Positions 1 to 8,305 of a stretch of DNA of 50,687 nucleotides are shown piece after piece. Source of the stretch: Saprospiraceae bacterium (GTDB taxonomy: Bacteria; Bacteroidota; Bacteroidia; Chitinophagales; Saprospiraceae); the NCBI GenBank assembly GCA_020629035.1, contig JAHDEC010000009.1, forward strand, positions 105,014 to 155,700. The letters run 5' to 3'. Numbering within the stretch: position 1 is the first letter of the stretch; each line of letters starts with the position of its first letter. The notes under the pieces were generated by a model. The model did not search any database and was not told the origin of the DNA. It saw only the letters and a program-made list of their open reading frames with translations. A program made the translations under genes and the position numbers.

Positions 1-837
1 GATTGTATGGGTGTTCCGAATGGCAGCGCAGTGATTGATGAATGTGGGGACTGTTTGGAGCCTAATGACCCAAATTTTAACCAGTCATGTTCAGATTGTA
101 TGGGTGTTCCGAATGGTAGTTCAGTGTTTGACGAATGTGGCGAATGTCTAGAAGCAGATGATCCAAGTTTTAATGAATCCTGCGCAGATTGCACGGGCAT
201 TCCGAATGGTAGTGCAGTGATTGATGAGTGTGGCGAATGCCTTCAGCCAGATGATCCAAGTTTTAATCAGTCTTGTTCAGATTGTATGGGAATACCAAAT
301 GGGTCGGCTATAATCGATGAATGCGGTGAATGTTTAACACCTGATGATCCAGGTTTTAACCAATCCTGTGCGGATTGTATGGGTATCCCAAATGGTAGTT
401 CAGTGATTGATGAATGTGGCGAATGTCTTCAGCCAGATGATCCGAGTTTTAATCAGTCTTGTGCAGATTGCATGGGGATCCCAAATGGTAGTTCAGTGAT
501 CGATGAATGCGGCGAATGTTTAACACCCAATGATCCAAGTTTTAATCAATCTTGTGCAGACTGTCTGGGTGTCCCTAATGGCACTGCGGTATTTGATGAA
601 TGCGGGGAGTGTCTACCTCCTTCTAGTATAAGTTTTAATCAGTCCTGCGCAGATTGCCTTGGTATCCCCAATGGTATAGCGATACTAGACGATTGTGGTG
701 AATGCTTGGAGCTGGATGATCCGTTTTTTAATCAAGCCTGCGCGGATTGTTTGGGTATTCCAAATGGCAGTGCAGTAATTGATGAATGTGGTGTATGTTT
801 AGATATCAACGATCCTGAGTTTAACCAATCTTGTGTT
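1..837 (+). repeat. Nine in-frame 93-bp tandem repeats
   Basis: Units begin at 1, 94, 187, 280, 373, 466, 559, 652 and 745, each exactly 93 bp, with no length variation. Units 3 and 5 share almost identical third-position choices, and units 4 and 6 share the stretch coding for ECLTP, so the block 187-372 was probably duplicated to give 373-558. Units 7-9 are more diverged. The array continues to the left edge and may contain more units upstream. Confidence 0.93.
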
Positions 838-1134
838 GAAAGTATATTTGTTCCCAACGTTTTTTCTCCTAATGGAGTCTATCCTAATGATAGATTTCAG
901 TTGTTTGGAAACGACGGTTTGCAAGCCATGATTCTTGACTATCGTATGTACAGCCGTTGGGGTGAATTATTATATCGTGCTCAGGATTTTAGTATGACAG
1001 ATATTGACTATTGGTGGGATGGCAGCTTTGCTGGCGCAGAGCTACCAGCAGGTGTCTATGTTTATTATATCCAAATCCAATGGATGTCAGGAGAGATAGA
1101 GACATTTATTGGCGATGTTACATTACTAAAGTAA
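1..1134 (+). CDS. Cys-rich repeat surface protein with type B T9SS sorting domain (5' partial)
   Basis: The reading frame is open from base 1, so the N-terminus lies outside the window. The visible part is nine tandem 31-residue units with the core DCxGxPNGxAxxDECGEC, each with four cysteines, followed by a C-terminal domain of about 95 residues (from the PNVFSPNG motif, through YSRWGELLY and WWDG, to the C-terminal TLLK). That domain matches the gliding-motility CHU_C / type B T9SS sorting family. The protein is therefore probably exported across the outer membrane by the T9SS and displayed at or released from the surface. The Asp/Asn-rich units suggest calcium-binding, disulfide-stapled modules, but this is inference. 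No catalytic domain is visible in this part; it may precede the window. Confidence 0.88.
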   Translation, partial: DCMGVPNGSAVIDECGDCLEPNDPNFNQSCSDCMGVPNGSSVFDECGECLEADDPSFNESCADCTGIPNGSAVIDECGECLQPDDPSFNQSCSDCMGIPNGSAIIDECGECLTPDDPGFNQSCADCMGIPNGSSVIDECGECLQPDDPSFNQSCADCMGIPNGSSVIDECGECLTPNDPSFNQSCADCLGVPNGTAVFDECGECLPPSSISFNQSCADCLGIPNGIAILDDCGECLELDDPFFNQACADCLGIPNGSAVIDECGVCLDINDPEFNQSCVESIFVPNVFSPNGVYPNDRFQLFGNDGLQAMILDYRMYSRWGELLYRAQDFSMTDIDYWWDGSFAGAELPAGVYVYYIQIQWMSGEIETFIGDVTLLK

Positions 1135-1200
1135 ATGGGTAATTTAAGTTCAATGTCGAACCATCATGCTTTGGGGTTAATTTTATAAAAGACTTGTATT

Positions 1201-1722
1201 ATGAAGAAAAATACTATTGTTCGTATAAATCATTTGGTTTTGCTTATACTCTTCTTTTTTTTTAGTCTGTTGAGTGTTAGTGCCCAAGAAGATCCTGGGT
1301 CTAAGAAAAATTCAGTCTATGGAAACTTTGGAACTATTATCTTCTCTAATCAAATGTCATTATCCTATGAGCGATTGCTGGCAGAAAAGAAGAGTTTAAG
1401 AACTAAAGCAAAAGTGCAGTTTGGACATTATCTAAGTAACAATGCTGATTATGATACCAATGCACGGCTAACTGAAAATTATGTTAGTTTATCGGCAGTG
1501 CAGCTAATTAGTATTTTGGAATTTAATGCGGGTATCAGTTGGGTTCAATACAGCTTAGCGCCAGGTTTTGACCCAGATCCTGATACTAATTATGATGAAT
1601 TATTTAATCGTTTAGCCTTTTATGGAAATATAGGATTACGCTACACAAAAGATCATTTTATGATTCGGGCGGGTTTAGGAAATTTGGAGCTATTGTATCT
1701 AGGCATTGGGGTGAATTTTTAG
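1201..1722 (+). CDS. Small outer-membrane beta-barrel-like protein
   Basis: This 173-residue protein has a Sec signal peptide (charged start, long Leu/Phe core, cleavage near SVSAQ at about residue 29). The mature part alternates polar and hydrophobic residues in short strands and ends in a hydrophobic residue, GVNF, typical of outer-membrane barrels. No family was recognised. It follows the repeat protein by 66 bp on the same strand and could be cotranscribed with it. The ATG start is the only one in front of a plausible signal peptide. Confidence 0.6.
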   Translation: MKKNTIVRINHLVLLILFFFFSLLSVSAQEDPGSKKNSVYGNFGTIIFSNQMSLSYERLLAEKKSLRTKAKVQFGHYLSNNADYDTNARLTENYVSLSAVQLISILEFNAGISWVQYSLAPGFDPDPDTNYDELFNRLAFYGNIGLRYTKDHFMIRAGLGNLELLYLGIGVNF

Positions 1723-1945
1723 GACCTCAACTTACTTGAATAAACGCTTAGCAAAGGAACGAGCAAATAAGTTGCAATGAACAAACAGACGCAGAGCTGA
1801 AGTAATGGACAAAGTTAAAGTAGGTTTTAATTCGCTTAAACTTAGATTAAAAGTACGATTAGATTACGAGCAACTGCCAACACCCTTAGCCTTTTTTGAG
1901 GGGTTTAACTATCTATTTCTTTATTATTGAGCCAGAAAATATATT

Positions 1946-1953
1946 TATTTTTG
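1946..1953 (+). promoter_or_regulatory. -7 promoter element of the gene at 1981
   Basis: TATTTTTG matches the Bacteroidota TAnnTTTG element exactly and ends 28 nt before the ATG at 1981. No convincing -33 TTTG was seen. Confidence 0.55.
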
Positions 1954-1980
1954 TAACTTATACTACTAAACGTTAAAAGT

Positions 1981-2679
1981 ATGCAAGAGTCAAAAATAAT
2001 AATGAGTTGGATGGTCGGAATACTCCTGTTTTCCATGAGTAATCCTTTGTATTCACAAGCGCTTTCTCCTTCTATGGAGCAATGGCAAAGTTTACTTAAT
2101 AAACCTGGACTTGCTGATTATTTCAGTGATGTGTTTCTGAATCTTGGATTGGTAGTAGAAGATACTGATGAACAGTTTACGGTACATCACAAAGGTGATC
2201 ACTTCGCTTTATCATCTGGACTTACTGAAAATGAAGTCGATTATGTTGTTAATGTGAATGCTCAAAATATTGCTAACATGTTAGATCATGGAAAAGAGGG
2301 AAACATAAATGACGATGAATCGTTTGAAATCCTCTCTGTAATGTTCACACCGCTCACGCAGTCTTCCTTAGATGCACCTATGTTATCAAAACCCTTAATG
2401 CAAAAATTGGCTGGTATTGAAAATCATATTCATGTGTATCTTATGAATGAGACTAGCACAAAAAGTACTGCTCATACCTTGATTTTTATAAATAAAAAGT
2501 GGACAGTTATCGAAGGTATCCATGGTGATGCAAAGCGGGTTTTTAAAATGAATCCTAGCCAAGCATTAGAGTATCAAAAACATATGTTCAGAGCCATTCA
2601 AGCTGACAAAGCAAAAGAATGGAGGAAATTTAAAAAATGGTACAAACAATGGAGAACCGAAGTTTCTGTCACCGGTTAA
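1981..2679 (+). CDS. Secreted protein of unknown function
   Basis: This is a 232-residue protein with an N-terminal hydrophobic segment (about residues 8-25, cleavage near LYSQA), so probably secreted to the periplasm. The middle part (about 70-150) contains a pattern faintly like SCP2 sterol-carrier domains, with a hydrophobic strand followed by a helix ANMLDHGK, but this is too weak to name. The C-terminus is very basic and Trp-rich (KEWRKFKKWYKQW). It stands alone with its own promoter box 28 nt upstream. Function unknown. Confidence 0.6.
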   Translation: MQESKIIMSWMVGILLFSMSNPLYSQALSPSMEQWQSLLNKPGLADYFSDVFLNLGLVVEDTDEQFTVHHKGDHFALSSGLTENEVDYVVNVNAQNIANMLDHGKEGNINDDESFEILSVMFTPLTQSSLDAPMLSKPLMQKLAGIENHIHVYLMNETSTKSTAHTLIFINKKWTVIEGIHGDAKRVFKMNPSQALEYQKHMFRAIQADKAKEWRKFKKWYKQWRTEVSVTG

Positions 2680-2795
2680 TTTTTGGTGTTTGAGGAATTT
2701 AGCTTTGCCGATAGGATAGCATAGAAACATATCAATAAAGCTGGTAGTTTAAACCATTGTAGTTAAGTTTCCTTACTGTATGATACAACTCATGA

Positions 2796-3194
2796 CTATT
2801 TACTTTTGTCGATAAGCTGTTGAAAATCTTTTGGAAATTGCCACACTGTAATTTTGTCGGCTATGCCAGCATACTCAATCACTGAGTTTAAACGGATGTA
2901 ATATTTATAGTCAGCACTATCTTCTATTAGCAAGATGATCGCTGGCTTTTTATTCGTATTTAAGGCATACCATAAACATTGTCCAATAGATTCTTGCCAT
3001 TCACTAGCTCGTTCTATTTCTATAGCATATTCGTCGGTTAATAGATCCACATATCCACCATTAGCATAATATTCTAGCTCTCCACCGATTAAGGATTGAA
3101 TATACATTGCATACTCTTTCTCACTAATTTTTGTTTGACCATATGAAGTAAAACAAATAGTCAAAAACAAGAAAAGGCTAATTATGGTTTTCAT
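2796..3194 (-). CDS. Secreted small protein resembling a PD-(D/E)XK nuclease fold
   Basis: The 132-residue product begins with a Sec signal peptide ending near SYGQT. After it comes GGELEYYANGGYVDLLTD, then EYAIEIERASEWQESIGQ, then LWYALNTNKKPAIILLIED. The order E...D-(x)n-ExE plus a following Gln is the layout of the PD-(D/E)XK restriction-endonuclease-like fold, here with Glu-Arg where Lys is common. If correct it is a periplasmic or secreted nuclease-like protein. A variant promoter box (TAGAATTTG on the minus strand) ends 27 nt before the ATG. Small size and fold-level resemblance only; activity is not established. Confidence 0.6.
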   Translation of the reverse strand: MKTIISLFLFLTICFTSYGQTKISEKEYAMYIQSLIGGELEYYANGGYVDLLTDEYAIEIERASEWQESIGQCLWYALNTNKKPAIILLIEDSADYKYYIRLNSVIEYAGIADKITVWQFPKDFQQLIDKSK

Positions 3195-3220
3195 ATAATC
3201 GATTGGATAAAATAATTTAG

Positions 3221-3229
3221 CAAATTCTA
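3221..3229 (-). promoter_or_regulatory. Variant -7 element (TAnnnTTTG) of the gene at 3194
   Basis: On the minus strand the sequence is TAGAATTTG, one base longer than the usual TAnnTTTG, with its end 27 nt before the ATG. Confidence 0.35.
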
Positions 3230-3321
3230 TAAGTGGAGCAATATATGACTACTATATTAATTGGCTGTAAAGTGATATACCATTAAGCAAACTCAGTCTA
3301 TTTTTTGTAGAAAATAGCTAA

Positions 3322-6033
3322 TCAATACTTAACTAGCTTCCTTACAACACTAGGATAATTAGCTACCTCTAATTGTAATAAATAATAACCAGATTCGAAG
3401 GCAGATAAATCTATTACTTCTTGAATCTTGGTTTGTCTAACATATTTTTTTGAAACGATAATCTGACCAAGAACATCTCGAATAAGCAATTTTGCATCTT
3501 GAGTTTCCGGCCATTCACTTATCAAATGGAATTCACCATTACTTGGATTCGGAGACACAGCAAGATTAACAGGATTTTCTGTTTCTATCACATCACTTTC
3601 AAAACTAAAATCAATCCAGTTAATATTAAACATTGGAGCTGTAATGGCAATCCTTAATTGTTGCTCACCGGCAGTTGGAAAATTCACCATCTCACTAAAC
3701 GTTTCCCAATTTTGCCACCCACCTGTGGCCGTAAAATCAACGGTATGAAGTGTCTCTACGCTACCGTCAGAAGCAACCAGCTGTAGGGCTAAGCCTCCTG
3801 ATGAACCCAACGAAGCTGTTCTGTAGTTAACTAAATAATTTCCTGCGGTCTCAACATTGACCATAAAATCCATATAGTCGCCTGGATCAAGATAACCTAC
3901 ATTTTGACCGCCTCCTGTGTCTGTGCAATTTTCTAACTGAGTGCCTGACTGAAAAAAGTAATCTTCCGCTTGGATGAGCCCTGGAATACTTAAAAAAGAA
4001 CTCATATTATTTGTTACGTCTTCTAGGGTAAACATGCTGAGTAGGGTATTGTCCACCGCCGTAACATCAAAACCCGTATAAGATAAGGTAATAGACTCAT
4101 CAGCATTGAAATTATGGTCAACATCGAAGTGTATTATTCGAGGATTTATATCATCTAAACGTACATCTATTATGCTGATCTCAGCACCATCTACATAACA
4201 TCTAAAGTTTGCTGGGCTTTCCGGCAATGGTCCTGTCAGTGGTTTGTTAACAGTCATTTGGATGCTCCCCTCGCTCGTTGTATTTGCTGATAAGAAACGG
4301 GTAGCAATCTCATCTGAAGCTCCAGAGGGACTAAAGCTTAAGCTGTTTAGATTGTAACCTGCATTATCAATGTGAACTCTCAATTTTGTATTGCTGGGGT
4401 CTAGATATACGTCCTCAATCATTAGACTTTCCCATTCATACCATCCTCCCGTATTTGGGATGCTAATACTTTCTGTTAAATCGCCTCCATCTAAGGATAA
4501 TCGAATTTGACCTCCTGACTGCCCGCCAGCAATTCTTAATTCTATATTGTACAATGATGCTTCACTTACATTAATGGAATATTGCATCCATTCACCTGCG
4601 GCGGTCCAACCCACAGTATATCCATTTGAATTAACTGGGTCTGAACTTAGTTCTAAATCTACACCATCATTTCTATAAGCCCATCCAGTATTCCACGAGG
4701 TATAATTGCCAGTGGTAACGCTGTAATTTGCTAAATCAGTATCAAAATAGGCTTCACCCACCACTCCCAGATCAAAATCAGAGCAGTAAACTGTTCCTGG
4801 AATATTCTGTAATTTAAAAGGGATGGTTTCGTTACTTTCAACTTGTCGAAACATAGCATCAATCACATCGCCTTGGAAACGACAATTTTCCGTTTTCAGT
4901 TTTTCTGTTAAATCCATTAAAGCATCAAAAGCGAATGCCTCACTAGGTGCTGTTCCGCCATCTGACCAATAATCCAGCAAGGCCTGATATTCTGGTGTTT
5001 TCTCGACCGATAAAGGACCTGCTATGGATTCTACTTTTTTCATTGGCCACCAGGCCCAACCAATATTATGTTGATCCAATAAATGGATAGCATCTCTAAA
5101 CCAAGTATTAGAATTTTCTCCACTTTCACCCAAGTATAGAGGAACGTTGTATTGCTCACGCATGTCTAAAACCCATTGGATGGAAGCTTGGTCGTTTACT
5201 GACCAGTATTTATGAGGGCTATAAACCATGTTATCATCCCAAGGAGGAGTAAGGCCTGAAAAATCATTAGCAAACCAATTACCTTCAATAATGATCATGT
5301 GTTTATCATCCACCGCTCGAATGCTATCGGTCATGTGCCTATATAAAGTCCTTAGGACCGTCCCTGTTGTATTCCAATTAGGTTCATTTAGCAAATCATA
5401 ACCAGCCACCCAAGGTTCGTCTGCGTAGCGCTCAGCGATTCGTTGCCACAGGGCTACTGCTTTATGTCTGTTGGGGACACTCTCCCAAATGGAAGGTTTA
5501 GTAGGATCATAATCTGAAATAGCTTGGTCATATCCTTGACCTCCTGGGGCTGCATGCAAATCTAGAATTACATACATTTCGTTTTGCTTACACCATTCGA
5601 TGAGTTGGTCAGTAAGCTCAAAGCCTTTTTCTAACCAGGTGTTTTCACCTTCGACTGGTTCGTCTTCTATAGGAAGTGTAAATAAATTATAATGAAGGGG
5701 TAATCTTACAGAATTAAAACCCCAAGCTTTAAGTGAGTCAATATCGCTTTTTTGGACATGATTAGCTAACCATGCATCATAAAATTCTTGCGTCTTTTCT
5801 GGACCTATAAGTTCTTCAATCTTAGCTTTTATTTGGTATTGTGCATTCGCAAAACCAGAAGTTTGGAGCATATAGCCTTCTTGTAGCATCCAGCCACCTA
5901 AACCCATGCCTTTGAGAATAAAATTATTGCCATTTTCATCGACAATTTGTTGTCCTTCGGTTCGAAGAAAACCTTGACTTATTGCCGTGAAGTTTAAGCA
6001 AAGAAAAAAGACAGAAAGGATAATTCGATACAT
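3322..6033 (-). CDS. GH5 family glucanase with two CBM6-like modules and T9SS type A tail
   Basis: A 903-residue secreted glycoside hydrolase. Order: signal peptide (1-19), GH5 (beta/alpha)8 domain (about 20-360), CBM6-like module (about 415-570), linker domain (about 575-680), second CBM6-like module starting at LIQAEDY (about 686-815), and a T9SS type A tail (about 825-903) with SPNPSNGEF and a C-terminal Lys-rich end. In the GH5 domain NEP at 216-218 supplies the acid/base Glu217, and GES at 302-304 supplies the nucleophile Glu303. It resembles exo-beta-1,3-glucanase-type GH5 enzymes, fitting the GH16 neighbours. It is the last gene of the glucan locus, 11 bp after the GH16 gene. The T9SS tail means surface display or release, unlike the lipid-anchored GH16 enzymes. 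Exact linkage specificity is inferred. Confidence 0.88.
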   Translation of the reverse strand: MYRIILSVFFLCLNFTAISQGFLRTEGQQIVDENGNNFILKGMGLGGWMLQEGYMLQTSGFANAQYQIKAKIEELIGPEKTQEFYDAWLANHVQKSDIDSLKAWGFNSVRLPLHYNLFTLPIEDEPVEGENTWLEKGFELTDQLIEWCKQNEMYVILDLHAAPGGQGYDQAISDYDPTKPSIWESVPNRHKAVALWQRIAERYADEPWVAGYDLLNEPNWNTTGTVLRTLYRHMTDSIRAVDDKHMIIIEGNWFANDFSGLTPPWDDNMVYSPHKYWSVNDQASIQWVLDMREQYNVPLYLGESGENSNTWFRDAIHLLDQHNIGWAWWPMKKVESIAGPLSVEKTPEYQALLDYWSDGGTAPSEAFAFDALMDLTEKLKTENCRFQGDVIDAMFRQVESNETIPFKLQNIPGTVYCSDFDLGVVGEAYFDTDLANYSVTTGNYTSWNTGWAYRNDGVDLELSSDPVNSNGYTVGWTAAGEWMQYSINVSEASLYNIELRIAGGQSGGQIRLSLDGGDLTESISIPNTGGWYEWESLMIEDVYLDPSNTKLRVHIDNAGYNLNSLSFSPSGASDEIATRFLSANTTSEGSIQMTVNKPLTGPLPESPANFRCYVDGAEISIIDVRLDDINPRIIHFDVDHNFNADESITLSYTGFDVTAVDNTLLSMFTLEDVTNNMSSFLSIPGLIQAEDYFFQSGTQLENCTDTGGGQNVGYLDPGDYMDFMVNVETAGNYLVNYRTASLGSSGGLALQLVASDGSVETLHTVDFTATGGWQNWETFSEMVNFPTAGEQQLRIAITAPMFNINWIDFSFESDVIETENPVNLAVSPNPSNGEFHLISEWPETQDAKLLIRDVLGQIIVSKKYVRQTKIQEVIDLSAFESGYYLLQLEVANYPSVVRKLVKY

Positions 6034-6044
6034 ATTTAGCTCGC

Positions 6045-6935
6045 TTATGGGTTTTTTACTTGTTGGTAGACTCTTACATAATCAACTTCCATGGCTTGAG
6101 GGAATATATTTTGATCCACGCCCTTTGCTCCTCCCCAATGTCCACCTACAGCAACATTTAAGATTAGATGGAATGCTTGATCAAAAGGCCAAGCCTGTGA
6201 TCCATTCCTTTCATTAAGATATTCAAAGTATTTTTTATCGTCGATGAACCATTCGATTTTATCTTCCGCCCATTTAATGCTGTAAGTATGAAATGTATCT
6301 TCTGATGATGAATTAAACATCTGGCCACCAACTTGGGTACCTATCATCCCGTTATATTTTTCTGTATGTACTGTGCCAAAGATGGTGTCCTGATTGTAGC
6401 CAACATGCTCCATAATATCTATTTCACCACTATTTGGCCAACCACCATAAGGACTGTCAGTAGGTAGCATCCAGATCGCTGGCCAAGTGCCAGTACCTGA
6501 AGGTAATTTTGCTCGAATGTCTATTTTTCCATAGATCCAGTCTCCCTTAAGTTTGCTTACCAATCTCGCTGAACTGAATTGGTTTGTACCTATCTGTTCT
6601 TTAATTGCTTTTATGGTAAGCACACCATTTTCTATATACGCATTGTCTTTATCTTCCTTGGTATAACTTTGTAGTTCCGCATTTCCCCACCCACAACCGC
6701 AAGGTAGCTTACAACCATTACCTACGTCATACGACCATTTATTTTTATCTGGAAGTCCTTTTGTTTCAAACTCATCACTCCACACTAATTGATAATCGTT
6801 AGGATTTGCTAATGGTTTTTCTTTTTTTTCAATGCTGTTTGTCGTAGTTGGTTTTTCAGCAGACGCAATTGAACATGCGAAGCAAAAAAGGCTAATTATG
6901 CTTAGGGAAGCACCTAATAGAAAATGTCTAATCAT
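6045..6935 (-). CDS. GH16 beta-glucanase (laminarinase-like) lipoprotein
   Basis: This 296-residue protein cleaves internal beta-1,3 (or mixed beta-1,3/1,4) glucan bonds by family assignment. A hydrophobic leader ends in a Cys-containing lipobox (Cys21, alternatively Cys18), then a Thr/Lys-rich linker, then a GH16 jelly-roll domain from DYQLVWSDEF (about 47) to the C-terminal VDYVRVYQQ. The active-site signature EIDIME is at 171-176 (nucleophile Glu171, Asp173, acid/base Glu176). Unusual are Cys75, Cys79 and Cys81 inserted where most relatives have GNGGWGN. It lies between the other GH16 gene and the GH5 gene in the same operon, and is expected to be anchored at the outer surface. Confidence 0.9.
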   Translation of the reverse strand: MIRHFLLGASLSIISLFCFACSIASAEKPTTTNSIEKKEKPLANPNDYQLVWSDEFETKGLPDKNKWSYDVGNGCKLPCGCGWGNAELQSYTKEDKDNAYIENGVLTIKAIKEQIGTNQFSSARLVSKLKGDWIYGKIDIRAKLPSGTGTWPAIWMLPTDSPYGGWPNSGEIDIMEHVGYNQDTIFGTVHTEKYNGMIGTQVGGQMFNSSSEDTFHTYSIKWAEDKIEWFIDDKKYFEYLNERNGSQAWPFDQAFHLILNVAVGGHWGGAKGVDQNIFPQAMEVDYVRVYQQVKNP

Positions 6936-7007
6936 CTGCTATTTAGTTATTATTTGTTAATTTTTTTAAGTTGCTCCATGGCTAGGATTGGAGCATTTAG
7001 CCAATAA

Positions 7008-8207
7008 TTATTGGAATACTCTGATATAATCTACTACCATAAATTGTGGGAATATGGTGGTAGGGTTTGGATTTCCAGGCCAGTTGCCTCCAACAGCTAC
7101 ATTGAAAATAAAAAACTGATTGTTACGTAACTCGCTTAAATCTGAACTGCTAATAGTTAAGGCGTGATACTGAACATCATCCATTAGCCATCTAATTTGG
7201 TTTTCATCCCAGATTATAGAAAATACATGAAACTCGTCCTTAAAAATTCCATTTGAGAGGCTAGTGTTACTTCCAAATGATGCATGCTGCCCACTAGATG
7301 ACCAATGTGCAGTGCCATAAACTCTGTTAGGTTGGTGACCGATTAATTCCATGATATCAATTTCTCCACAAGCTGGCCAACTTACCTGATCTATATTGGC
7401 ACCTAGCATCCAGAGAGCTGGCCATATTCCTTGGCCTTCAGGTAATACCGCTCTAATGTCTACTCTACCATATTGGAAATCAAACTTTCCCTTGGTGATC
7501 ATTCTTGATGATGTATATTGACTTCCTGAATTATTCTTTTTTGCTTCGATGACTAGATTTCCATCAACAATGCTTGCGTTTTGTTTTTGATAATATTGAA
7601 GTTCATTATTACCCCAGCCATTATTACCATGACCTATTTCAAAACACCAAAAGTTTTCATCAACTGCTTCTTGATCAAATTCATCTTGCCAAATTAATTC
7701 CATGCCCTCGTATGACATTGGTGTCGAGTAGCCTTCTTCTGGAATGTTTAAAATGTATGGAGACGCTTCATCGTTTTCGATGGTTATCGATGTTACTCCA
7801 GCTGCTGGAAAAGCAAATCCTTCTATGTTTGCGAATATTACATCGAACTGTTCATCTTCTTCAAACTCCTCATCACCAATAATCGTAATTTGATAATCTT
7901 TGTATTGGTCACCTGGTTCGAACACAATAGGGATATTTTCAAAGCCAAAATAATCTTCTCCAGCTATTGCTGTTCGATCGACTGATGAAATGTAGGCAGT
8001 GATCAATTCGTCCGACTTATCACTAAGCTGTATGCGAATGAATGCATTCGTGTTTTCTTCTCCTTCTAAAAGTGAGAGTTCTTGAACAGAAACCGTTATC
8101 TGCTCAGGTGTGCTAGAGCCATCATCTGGTTTATCACATGATTCAAAAAAATAAGTAATGCATAAAAAGCTGAAAAGTAGAAGAACGTTTTTATTTATTT
8201 TCAACAT
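7008..8207 (-). CDS. GH16 beta-glucanase lipoprotein with N-terminal Calx-beta domain
   Basis: The 399-residue product has a lipoprotein signal peptide with lipid-accepting Cys24 (FFESC), a Calx-beta domain (about 36-147, with the typical ENDEASP end), and a GH16 catalytic domain (about 160-399). The catalytic motif EIDIME spans 282-287 (Glu282 nucleophile, Glu287 acid/base), and the GNNGWGNNELQYY cleft motif is intact. The Calx-beta domain probably acts as a calcium-binding spacer on the cell surface. It is the first enzyme gene after the SusC/SusD/PKD genes, separated from them by a stem-loop. Family assignment is firm; laminarin as substrate is inferred from context. Confidence 0.9.
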   Translation of the reverse strand: MLKINKNVLLLFSFLCITYFFESCDKPDDGSSTPEQITVSVQELSLLEGEENTNAFIRIQLSDKSDELITAYISSVDRTAIAGEDYFGFENIPIVFEPGDQYKDYQITIIGDEEFEEDEQFDVIFANIEGFAFPAAGVTSITIENDEASPYILNIPEEGYSTPMSYEGMELIWQDEFDQEAVDENFWCFEIGHGNNGWGNNELQYYQKQNASIVDGNLVIEAKKNNSGSQYTSSRMITKGKFDFQYGRVDIRAVLPEGQGIWPALWMLGANIDQVSWPACGEIDIMELIGHQPNRVYGTAHWSSSGQHASFGSNTSLSNGIFKDEFHVFSIIWDENQIRWLMDDVQYHALTISSSDLSELRNNQFFIFNVAVGGNWPGNPNPTTIFPQFMVVDYIRVFQ

Positions 8208-8251
8208 GCTTGGATTTGATTTAATGATGATGCTTAGCTAAGTTTAAAATA

Positions 8252-8287
8252 GAACGAAGGAAAGGTACGAAACCTTGTCCTCCGTTC
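8252..8287 (-). terminator. Imperfect stem-loop between the PKD lipoprotein and GH16 genes
   Basis: Three paired blocks, GAACG/CGTTC, AGGA/TCCT and AAGGT/ACCTT, enclose the loop ACGAA, with one A-C mismatch and one bulged G, 14 pairs in all. It starts about 18 nt after the upstream stop codon. The downstream side on the minus strand is only modestly U-rich (TATTTT). It could be a leaky terminator or an mRNA-stabilising 3' hairpin separating the abundant binding-protein part of the operon from the enzyme part. Confidence 0.55.
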
Positions 8288-8305
8288 ATTGAGCAATTTA
8301 ATATC

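Noticed and set aside
1-837. Regular 93-bp repeats as a CRISPR array
   Set aside because: The repeats are contiguous, in frame and protein-coding with no unique spacers.
1805-1930. A 41-codon ORF between the barrel gene and the gene at 1981
   Set aside because: It has no recognisable motif or promoter box, and its end runs into the upstream region of the next gene.
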